A stretch of 21,483 nucleotides of DNA, taken from positions 1-21,483 of the forward strand of contig CAMTFK010000062.1 of NCBI GenBank assembly GCA_947071285.1, given 5' to 3'. Position numbers and translations under genes: made by a program. Shown here one piece after another: positions 15,474-21,483 of the stretch. Numbering within the stretch: the first letter of the stretch is position 1; the number at the start of each line of letters is the position of its first letter. The stretch is from an uncultured Bacteroides sp. Lineage in GTDB: Bacteria; Bacteroidota; Bacteroidia; Bacteroidales; Bacteroidaceae. The notes under the pieces were generated by a model. It saw only the letters and a program-made list of their open reading frames with translations. It ran no database searches and had not been told where the DNA came from.

Positions 15474-16658
15474 TTATTTTAATATGGAAAACAGTAACGA
15501 TGAATCATTTCCACCGAACCCGAATGAATTTGATAATACGTTACGGATAGGCACCCCTTCACGAAAGGAGGTTTCGGGTATCAGTCCGGTCTCTTCTACG
15601 GGGGTCCTGAAATTCAGGCTAGGGTAGATAAAACCATGATGCACCGAGAGAACTGAGTAAACGGCTTCAATGCCTTCCGAAGCACCTAACGTGTGGCCAA
15701 TGAATGCTTTAACGGAACTGAATGGTGGAATCTTATCACCAAAAATCCGTCGAATGGCAAGACCCTCTGAGAGGTCGTTGTTGGGTGTTCCTGTACCATG
15801 TACATTGATATAATCAATCTCCTCCTGCGGAATGTCACTTTTCGTTATGGCTTCCTGCATAGCCCAGAAAGGCCCGTTTCCTTCGGGAGAACTGCCGGTC
15901 TGATGAAAAGCCTCATTCACATTAGAATATCCGCTTAACAGGCAATATGCCTCTTTCCGAAGCGACTTTTCTGATTGAAGAACAAGGTATCCGGCCCCTT
16001 CTCCTAAATTGAGACCTGCGCGTGATGCGTCAAAAGGACGGCAATGCTCCTTGTCCAGAATCATGAGTGAATTAAAACCATTGAGGGTGAACTTGCACAA
16101 AGCGTCTGTACCTCCTACGATGGCGGCATCCAGCAGGCCACTCTTAATCATACGGGCTCCCAGCATGATGGCATTGGCGGCTGACGAACAGGCTGTGCTT
16201 ATAGTCGTCACAAAGTCGTTTACATTCAGATAATCCGCTATCATTTCAGTGCTTGCACCGCAGTCGTGAGAGATGATTTCCCGCAATCGTCCTTTTTTAT
16301 TATCTTTTTTAAATGAAGCGTAGAAGTGTTCGCTCAAGTCCATGCCTCCTACTGAGGTAGAAGAGATAAGTCCGGTACGCAAAGAGGTTGTATCCAGTTG
16401 GGCGTCATTTATGGCTTCTTTTGCTGCCAACATACCCAGCAAAGCTGTTCGTGAGAATGTTTTTTGCGTATTTAAAGAGAGTAACCGTTTTAATTCGTCA
16501 TTACTATATTTCACTTCCGATACGGGCACATCCAACTCTGTGGGAAAAAGAGTGACTTTTCCCATGCCATGCTGATGCTTTCTGAGTGAAGCTATATTCT
16601 CTTCAACCCCCAGTCCTATGCCGGAAACAACGCCTAAACCGGTTATGTATATCTTCAT
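15474..16658 (-). CDS. Beta-ketoacyl-ACP synthase (FabF/ApeO-like), catalytic
   Basis: This 394-residue ketosynthase elongates acyl-ACP by decarboxylative Claisen condensation with malonyl-ACP. The full Cys-His-His triad is visible: C157 in STACSSA, H287 in NVHGTGTP and H322 in IGHTLGA. RPFDASRAGLNLGEGAG and SNSFGFGGND near the C-terminus are also conserved FabF/KS signatures. The length is standard for a single KS. In context it is flanked by an ACP and a cysteine-less ketosynthase partner, the arrangement used by type II synthases for aryl polyenes and flexirubins. Its ATG shares one base with the ACP stop (TAATG), indicating translational coupling. It cannot be the only elongating synthase, because the fused KS two genes upstream also keeps its triad. 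Confidence 0.94.
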   Translation of the reverse strand: MKIYITGLGVVSGIGLGVEENIASLRKHQHGMGKVTLFPTELDVPVSEVKYSNDELKRLLSLNTQKTFSRTALLGMLAAKEAINDAQLDTTSLRTGLISSTSVGGMDLSEHFYASFKKDNKKGRLREIISHDCGASTEMIADYLNVNDFVTTISTACSSAANAIMLGARMIKSGLLDAAIVGGTDALCKFTLNGFNSLMILDKEHCRPFDASRAGLNLGEGAGYLVLQSEKSLRKEAYCLLSGYSNVNEAFHQTGSSPEGNGPFWAMQEAITKSDIPQEEIDYINVHGTGTPNNDLSEGLAIRRIFGDKIPPFSSVKAFIGHTLGASEGIEAVYSVLSVHHGFIYPSLNFRTPVEETGLIPETSFREGVPIRNVLSNSFGFGGNDSSLLFSILK

Positions 16659-16915
16659 TACTTTTGATTCTCAGAGATATAGTTCGCTAATGTGCGTATC
16701 GAGTAGAATATCTGTTTCCCTTCTGCAGGGTTCTTTATTTTGATTCCGTAATTACGTTCTAAAATAAGAATGATTTCGAGGGCATCAATGGAGTCAAGTC
16801 CTAAACCGCCGTCACCAAACAGAGGCTCATCGGGATTAATCTCCTCCGGAGTGACTTCTTCAAGATTCAGTTCTTCTATAAGTTCTTTTTTTAGTTTTTC
16901 TATTAATTCTTCCAT
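16658..16915 (-). CDS. Acyl carrier protein
   Basis: This is a small acidic protein of 85 residues when started at ATG 16915, one base after the upstream gene's stop (TGATATG). A start six codons further upstream would use TTG at 16933, which is less likely. It has the four-helix ACP pattern and the attachment motif GLGLDSIDALE, in which S42 (numbered from ATG 16915) would carry the 4'-phosphopantetheine arm. It sits between two ketosynthase genes and would hold the growing polyene chain. It is the only ACP in the window. Aryl-polyene systems often have two, so another may lie to the right. No phosphopantetheinyl transferase is present here, so a housekeeping one or one outside the window must activate it. 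Confidence 0.93.
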   Translation of the reverse strand: MEELIEKLKKELIEELNLEEVTPEEINPDEPLFGDGGLGLDSIDALEIILILERNYGIKIKNPAEGKQIFYSIRTLANYISENQK

Positions 16916-16916
16916 A

Positions 16917-18641
16917 TCAATATCGTACTTCAATTAATTTAAAATCAGCTTTATATTTTCCCATTAAAAGGTTACACCAACCGGTGATGCATGCTTTCAA
17001 TCTACCTTTTTTCATAACAGTCCGTGCGTATTCTTCCAACTTGTCCGCATCGAACTCTTTGGCTATGAAGAAAGTATTTTCTCCCTGTATTTTATGACGA
17101 ATACATATCTCGCCGGCTACCACGTTTGGTAGCGTGTATACAAATACTGTGGGACTGGCCGCATGGTCACCTTCCTGATTGATGATAGTCTGATGATGAA
17201 TATCCGTATCCAGTGAAGATGCGGAATTTACCAGCAGTATGCCTATTTCTTCCGGTTGGAAGTTTTTCCCTTTCAGTAAATATTCGGCGGCGGTGTATCC
17301 TAATTTGCAAAGGTCGTCCATTTTGTAGAATTTCATGCTACTTCCGCCTATATTTTTGTATGCTTCACGGATGAATTGCGCAAAGTCAGGGGCGGATGAT
17401 GAAAAAATGGTTTCTCCGTTCATGTATAGGTTAGCATTTTCAATGGAAACGGTTGCAGTGGTGTGGGTGGTTACCGCTGCTTGTTTCTTTTGAGATTGCT
17501 GTTGGTATTCGGGAAGCGTTAATACAATCGCCGCATTGCAACCTCCGAAACCGGATGCTGTTTTAATGCAATGCTTCATGGGCATTTCCTGATGCTCAGC
17601 TTGAACTATGACGGGCATACTGACACCTGCTTCTTCATAGCCCAGTGTGCCGAATAACACTTTTTCTTTTAATTCGTGAATACAGACGATAGACTCTATT
17701 ATTCCCGATGCTCCCAAGGTATGCCCGAAGTAGGATTTCATACTATTGACCGGCACCATCTCCAATCCGGCTAAATGAATGGCTTTGGCTTCCATTTCGT
17801 CATTATAGACGGTAGCGGTGCCATGTGTATTAATGAAACTGACGTCCTTGGTGCTGATTGATGCTTCCTCCATAGCCTGGCGGATGGCAAAAAACAATCC
17901 GTCTCCTGTGCGCGACGGACCTGAAATGTGGTTGGCATCATTGCTGATGGCTCCTCCGGAAAGTATAATGTCCGTATCTTTTCCTTCCGAACTCAATAAG
18001 ATAGCACCACAAGCCTCTCCCAGGTTAAGTCCATCTCTCCGGGCATCGTAAGGGCAGCATATCTGTGAACTGATGGATCTGAAAGAGAGAAATCCGCTGG
18101 TAATGAAATGGGAGAGGATGTCTCCACCTGCTACTATGACTTTCTGGTATCTTCCGGTTTCTATCCACCGTTTGGCTACAATTAAGGCAGATACTCCTGA
18201 TATGCAGGCATTGGAGATAACTTCTACCTGGTTGCTTGCCTGAAAATACGCACCTACTCTTCTTCCCATTTCCCATAGGTAGGCTTTGATGTTAGGTCTA
18301 TCGGGATGCTCGCTTAATAGATCGATATTGCCTTTTGTAGTGGAGAGGATGAGGCCACAATTCTTGTCAGCCAGACAAATGCCGGAATGGGAAAGAATAT
18401 CCTGAATAGCAAGTATGAATAACTGTTCCAAGCGTGTATAAGCATCCAGCCCCTTTGCAGTATTCCAAATATCCGTATTAATAGTCGCAGCCAATATCGG
18501 GTTATCAGATATAACTCCTGCTTCATGCATCGTGATTCCGCTCCGGTACTTCCGGATTGCCTCTATATTCTCCTGAGTATTTGAACCCAAAGAACTGATA
18601 AGGGCATCTGCCGTGATATATACACTTATAGGATGTTCCAT
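16917..18641 (-). CDS. Beta-ketoacyl-ACP synthase fused to a degenerate second ketosynthase half
   Basis: The protein is 574 residues with the ATG at 18641. A GTG at 18653 would add four residues, but it overlaps the AGGAG that could serve the ATG. Residues 1 to about 377 form a complete ketosynthase with triad C146 (NACISG), H273 (NTHGTA) and H307 (FGHTLGA). A Gln/Thr-rich linker follows at about 378-400. The last ~170 residues look like the first half of a ketosynthase without active-site residues: EEIGILLVNSASSLDTD and ASPTVFVYTLPNVVAGEIC. These align by eye with the free 318-residue partner (VDAIITATGLGCLADTE, NPTPFIQSTFNTIGAQIA). Typical ketosynthases have about 410 residues, so the extension is real added sequence. 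The gene overlaps the thioesterase by 16 bases. The tail may dock a partner or act as a built-in chain-length subunit. Confidence 0.86.
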   Translation of the reverse strand: MEHPISVYITADALISSLGSNTQENIEAIRKYRSGITMHEAGVISDNPILAATINTDIWNTAKGLDAYTRLEQLFILAIQDILSHSGICLADKNCGLILSTTKGNIDLLSEHPDRPNIKAYLWEMGRRVGAYFQASNQVEVISNACISGVSALIVAKRWIETGRYQKVIVAGGDILSHFITSGFLSFRSISSQICCPYDARRDGLNLGEACGAILLSSEGKDTDIILSGGAISNDANHISGPSRTGDGLFFAIRQAMEEASISTKDVSFINTHGTATVYNDEMEAKAIHLAGLEMVPVNSMKSYFGHTLGASGIIESIVCIHELKEKVLFGTLGYEEAGVSMPVIVQAEHQEMPMKHCIKTASGFGGCNAAIVLTLPEYQQQSQKKQAAVTTHTTATVSIENANLYMNGETIFSSSAPDFAQFIREAYKNIGGSSMKFYKMDDLCKLGYTAAEYLLKGKNFQPEEIGILLVNSASSLDTDIHHQTIINQEGDHAASPTVFVYTLPNVVAGEICIRHKIQGENTFFIAKEFDADKLEEYARTVMKKGRLKACITGWCNLLMGKYKADFKLIEVRY

Positions 18642-19069
18642 TTCTTCTTCCACTCCTGATAAAAAGCCGGGGTTGCTAACTCTAACTCTCTGTCCTTATT
18701 CAGGAAAACCTGAGTTGTGCTTCCGGTAGCAACAATATTATTATTAGTAGCCCGATATAGCACATATTCGAATTTGATCTTTGCAGCTTCACAAGAGATA
18801 TATCGGGTTTCGATGATTACTTCTTCACCGAATGATAACGGTTGTTTAAACTGGCAGTTCAAGTCAACAATGGGCACCATGTATCCTTCGTCGTAGATAT
18901 CCATATATCCCAATCCGTAGCGTTTACCGAAAGATTCCCTGCCATCCTCAAAATAGCGTACATATTCACCATGCCATACGATTTGCATGGAATCTATTTC
19001 ACTGAATCGCACCTTCACGGTGGTGCGGTCTGTGAGTGCTGCCGTATGTAGATTTGTTTTCTGCCTCAT
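18626..19069 (-). CDS. Acyl-CoA/ACP thioesterase, YbgC / 4-hydroxybenzoyl-CoA type hotdog
   Basis: This 147-residue single hotdog domain matches the YbgC/4HBT signature: VRFSEIDSMQIVWHGEYVRY, with D26 as the predicted catalytic acid, H33 and Y36, then FEDGRESF. It would hydrolyse an acyl thioester on ACP or CoA. In the cluster it could release the finished polyene acid or edit misloaded chains. A free acid released here could be reactivated by the PaaK-like ligase at the end of the operon. It overlaps the ApeP-like gene before it by 4 bases (ATGA) and the fused ketosynthase after it by 16. The length is normal. The chain specificity is unknown. Confidence 0.88.
   Translation of the reverse strand: MRQKTNLHTAALTDRTTVKVRFSEIDSMQIVWHGEYVRYFEDGRESFGKRYGLGYMDIYDEGYMVPIVDLNCQFKQPLSFGEEVIIETRYISCEAAKIKFEYVLYRATNNNIVATGSTTQVFLNKDRELELATPAFYQEWKKKWNIL
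18653..18657 (-). promoter_or_regulatory. Shine-Dalgarno-like AGGAG that favours the ATG start at 18641
   Basis: On the minus strand AGGAG (18657-18653) lies 11 bases before ATG 18641, followed by a purine run GAAGAAGAA. It would be partly inside the alternative GTG start codon at 18653. This argues for the ATG. Bacteroides ribosome sites are often weak, so the support is modest. Confidence 0.35.
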
Positions 19070-19500
19070 TTCTTATCTAAAAATATTTTCATCCGGCATT
19101 CTGCAATCATTTCTTCCGCAGCACTTACGCAAGCAGATATCAGGGTGATGTCGAATACCTCCTGAATAATCGTAATTTCAGTGTATAGTTCCTGCCCGAC
19201 TTTTGGTAAACGGTGAAGAATTAGCTTATCTACCGAGCCGATAAACCCCAATGGTACCGACTCATTCTTTTGTAAATAGAGATACCCTATTCGGGCCGCC
19301 GCCGACTGGGCAATATGTTCGATGATACCAGACTCTTGTAACTCATCTCCTTGGCAGAAGATATTGTCAGCGGTGATTGTCAGGGCTGAATAGGAACAAT
19401 TGTCTTCTATACCGCAAAATGAGTCTACCATAACAATTGGAGGACGTTGCGGTATCAAGTTTAGGATTCCTTTACCGTATATGATGGGGGCTTTTCTCAT
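19066..19500 (-). CDS. Hotdog 3-hydroxyacyl-ACP dehydratase-like protein with glutamate but no GHFP (ApeP-like)
   Basis: This 144-residue FabZ-related hotdog domain has IPQRPPIVMVD (16-26) as the typical opening strand and GIIEHIAQSAAARIG as the central helix. E61 occupies the catalytic glutamate position of FabZ. The loop that in FabZ reads GHFPGxPVMPG is shortened to GDELQESG (51-58), so the catalytic histidine is missing. Such proteins are annotated as ApeP-like dehydratases in aryl-polyene clusters and are thought to work with a second hotdog subunit. Here the matching histidine-bearing protein is at 12297-12674. Its ATG overlaps the methyltransferase stop by 4 bases, and its own stop overlaps the thioesterase start by 4. 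An alternative reading is a thioesterase-like or purely structural hotdog. Confidence 0.8.
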   Translation of the reverse strand: MRKAPIIYGKGILNLIPQRPPIVMVDSFCGIEDNCSYSALTITADNIFCQGDELQESGIIEHIAQSAAARIGYLYLQKNESVPLGFIGSVDKLILHRLPKVGQELYTEITIIQEVFDITLISACVSAAEEMIAECRMKIFLDKK

Positions 19501-20582
19501 TTTAGCTTACATTTTACGATACTATGTCCCAATCCCAGGTTATCATATATTTCTTCTATTTCCAGGCCGGCTTCCTGAATGCACCGTGCCATATCATCCG
19601 AATGGTACATCTTACTGTTACCGTTTGCCATGGCGGTAAAGTAAATGCTTATTTGTGTCAGGCAATAGGCGGCTGTCTCAAACTTTTGCCGGTCCCAGAA
19701 AGTCTCCATAATATAAAGCCTTCCGTCTGTAGACATTGACCGGGCGGCACGAGACAGAATACTAATAACTTCTTTCTCGGAAAAGCAATCTAAAAATTGA
19801 CTCATCCAGATGGCATCAAATCCTTTTGGGAAAGGTACATTTTTGTCGAGGAGGTTTGCGCCATGTCCGTGAATGCGCTCATGACCAGGCGTATTCTCCG
19901 TTTTCTGCCTCATCATTTCCAACTGTTGGGGCAGGTCCATAATAGTAACTTCCACTTCTTTATTGTACTGTACGCATTTGGTAGCCCATCTTCCGGTGTT
20001 TCCTCCTACATCGAGCAGAGTTCGGGGAGAGTGGCTGAATACAATTTCGAGTGCTTGGTCGAAAGAGTTATCTGAATAAAAATGGTCGAATCCAAACCAG
20101 CTTTTCTGTACTTGTTCGGGCAAATCGGATAACCCTTCATAGATAGTAGGCCAGTCTCCCAGTTCTTTTAGACCTTCCGGACGACCGTTAACCAACGCTT
20201 CCTCCAGATGAAACAGACCCTTGTAATTCACATCCTGATTGAAGTCCATATTCACCCGTGCCATTTCGTCGTTCAGCAGAAACCAGCCTGCTTTTGCCAG
20301 CACATATTGGTCCTCTTTTACCAATACGGTGCCGATTGTGAGTGAGGCTTCCAGTAAAACTTGCACTGCATACGGTGATAACCCGGCGGCTTGGCTTATT
20401 TGTCCCAATGACATGCCTTCCCGGTTATCGGAAAGCAAACGGAAGATACCGAATTTCAGCATCAGGCGTGAAACCTGAAACACAATGGGGCCAAAGGCTA
20501 TTTCTTGTGCCAGACGTTGCGCCTGTACAGCGGTGAACCGCTCTTTGGTATATCTTTTTTGTAATGAAGGGAATAGTTTCAT
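19497..20582 (-). CDS. SAM-dependent methyltransferase, O-methyltransferase (plant COMT-like) family
   Basis: This 361-residue enzyme has an N-terminal helical winged-helix dimerisation domain (about 20-115: MLKFGIFRLLSD, SLGQISQAAGLSPYAVQVLL). A Rossmann methyltransferase domain follows, with motif I LLDVGGNTG (D191) and a motif II/III region VTIMDLPQQLEMM. Relatives methylate hydroxyl groups of aromatic or polyketide products, so the aromatic head or another hydroxyl of the product is the likely target. In the classical COMT pattern a general-base histidine lies in HDWSD. The aligned stretch here is LDCFSEKE, so that histidine seems to be replaced, and the chemistry may be C- or N-methylation or use a different base. 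It begins 15 bases after the LpxL-like gene stop and overlaps the next gene by 4 bases. Confidence 0.86.
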   Translation of the reverse strand: MKLFPSLQKRYTKERFTAVQAQRLAQEIAFGPIVFQVSRLMLKFGIFRLLSDNREGMSLGQISQAAGLSPYAVQVLLEASLTIGTVLVKEDQYVLAKAGWFLLNDEMARVNMDFNQDVNYKGLFHLEEALVNGRPEGLKELGDWPTIYEGLSDLPEQVQKSWFGFDHFYSDNSFDQALEIVFSHSPRTLLDVGGNTGRWATKCVQYNKEVEVTIMDLPQQLEMMRQKTENTPGHERIHGHGANLLDKNVPFPKGFDAIWMSQFLDCFSEKEVISILSRAARSMSTDGRLYIMETFWDRQKFETAAYCLTQISIYFTAMANGNSKMYHSDDMARCIQEAGLEIEEIYDNLGLGHSIVKCKLK

Positions 20583-20597
20583 TCTATTGATTTTATT

Positions 20598-21483
20598 TTA
20601 TTCAGGCAATTTCCAGAAAGGATAGTAGTTGAACCATTGTTCGGGATATTGACTTATTATTTTTTCCAAAGCATTCACATATTGTTCCAGCAATAACTGT
20701 TCAGCTCTCTTTTCTCTCGAACCGGATACTCGTTCCGCCAATACAAAGTGGAAATGGTAGGTTTGCTTTGCTTCTCTCATGGCAAAATAGAAAACTACCG
20801 GAACCTTCATCCGTGTTGCCAGCAGAAAGGGACCGATTGGGAAAGATGCTTCTTGCCCCATGAATGTACACGTCAGCAATTTGTCCGCATTCAGATAACG
20901 GTCTCCCTGGAAGCAAACATATTCTTTATTATCCAGTGCTTCTGTAATTTTGAATATGTGGGCTAGGTTATCTTCGTTGACCGGTATTATCTTGTAGGGT
21001 TGTTGCTGGCTGTTTTTTTTCAGTATTTCTTTAATCTTCTGATGTTCGGCATCATACATCACCACGTTCATCTTCTTGCTGTAATCATTGAAAAAGGGAG
21101 TTCCTATTTCCCAGTTTCCAACGTGGGCGCCAATCATAATTACTCCCTGGCCGCCATCCAATACATCCAAAAACTCCTGATAGTGATTGAATTTGAAATG
21201 ATACTTGCCGACCATTCCATTTCCGATAGCTACTTTATCAATGAGTATCTGTCCTAAACGGTAATAGTTGGTCAGCAATAATCCCACCGAACGCATACGA
21301 TTTCGTTTCAATATGCGGCGGGAGTATTGCCATGTGCTCTTTGTTGCTTTCGGGGCAAATGGAATGAAATAAAGAACAATCAAAGTCAGAAAACCGTAAG
21401 CGGCTTTAACCCCGAGATACCTAATCATGTAAATGAAAAACAGGTATCCGGATACACCGCCTCGGGTTTTACCTTTCCACATC
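20598..21483 (-). CDS. LpxL/HtrB-like lysophospholipid acyltransferase, possibly cut by window edge
   Basis: At least 294 residues are encoded. The ATG at 21482 is the last complete codon in the window, and the true start may be this codon or a few codons upstream. WKGKTRGGVSGYLFFIYMIR matches the usual N-terminus of Bacteroidetes LpxL relatives, so little is missing. A membrane helix lies at about 25-47. The catalytic motif is HX4E in GAHVGNWEIG (H120, E125). FLLATRMKVPVVFYFAMRE and the terminal YPEQWFNYYPFW are also family features. LpxL enzymes transfer an acyl chain from ACP to a lipid A precursor. In aryl-polyene type clusters a dedicated homologue is thought to put the polyene on a glycerol or sugar-lipid anchor. 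It is the first visible gene of the operon, 15 bases before the methyltransferase. Confidence 0.9.
   Translation of the reverse strand, partial: MWKGKTRGGVSGYLFFIYMIRYLGVKAAYGFLTLIVLYFIPFAPKATKSTWQYSRRILKRNRMRSVGLLLTNYYRLGQILIDKVAIGNGMVGKYHFKFNHYQEFLDVLDGGQGVIMIGAHVGNWEIGTPFFNDYSKKMNVVMYDAEHQKIKEILKKNSQQQPYKIIPVNEDNLAHIFKITEALDNKEYVCFQGDRYLNADKLLTCTFMGQEASFPIGPFLLATRMKVPVVFYFAMREAKQTYHFHFVLAERVSGSREKRAEQLLLEQYVNALEKIISQYPEQWFNYYPFWKLPE

Overview
The window looks like a chromosome segment of a Bacteroidales bacterium, most likely Bacteroides or a close relative. Three things suggest this: a Bacteroides-type promoter (TTTG, 19 bases, TACTTTTG), protein families typical of that phylum (the M23 peptidase with its MerR partner, an F-ending porin-like protein, flexirubin/aryl-polyene style enzymes), and weak Shine-Dalgarno sites with moderate GC. 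I found no tRNA, rRNA, CRISPR array, insertion sequence, integrase or attachment site. There is no gene-free stretch longer than about 100 bases.

Layout. Bases 1-1348 (+ strand) hold the end of an M23 peptidase gene and a small MerR-type regulator. A bidirectional hairpin terminator (1380-1420) separates them from two minus-strand genes for exported proteins of unknown function (1444-2745), which have their own promoter. From 2804 to the right edge, about 18.7 kb, every gene is on the minus strand, and neighbours overlap or are separated by at most 15 bases. This is one operon whose start lies beyond the right edge.

The operon reads as a type II polyketide / fatty-acid-like assembly line of the aryl-polyene/flexirubin superfamily. 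In transcription order it encodes: an LpxL-like acyltransferase (cut by the edge), a methyltransferase of O-methyltransferase type, a hotdog protein of the ApeP/FabZ type, a YbgC-type thioesterase, a ketosynthase fused to a degenerate second ketosynthase half, an acyl carrier protein, a second ketosynthase, a cysteine-less chain-length-factor-like protein, a NodB polysaccharide deacetylase, a LolA-like carrier, a lipoprotein, a second hotdog protein with the GHFP motif, a GT2-DUF2062 glycosyltransferase, a giant MMPL exporter-acyltransferase-methyltransferase fusion, a CrtI-like FAD oxidoreductase, a membrane-anchored C45/Ntn acyltransferase, and a PaaK-like adenylating ligase.

Inferred joint action: the ligase and/or thioesterase handle a starter or free acid. 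The ketosynthases, ACP and paired hotdog dehydratases build a conjugated chain. The CrtI-like enzyme and methyltransferases tailor it. Acyltransferases and the glycosyltransferase attach it to a lipid or sugar. The MMPL, LolA-like and lipoprotein components carry it to the outer membrane. No ketoreductase, aromatic ammonia-lyase, phosphopantetheinyl transferase or DarA/DarB pair is present in the window, so the product cannot be named. The most notable points are the reciprocal active-site loss in the two hotdog proteins, the three-domain exporter fusion, the fused degenerate ketosynthase half, and the anchored C45 acyltransferase.
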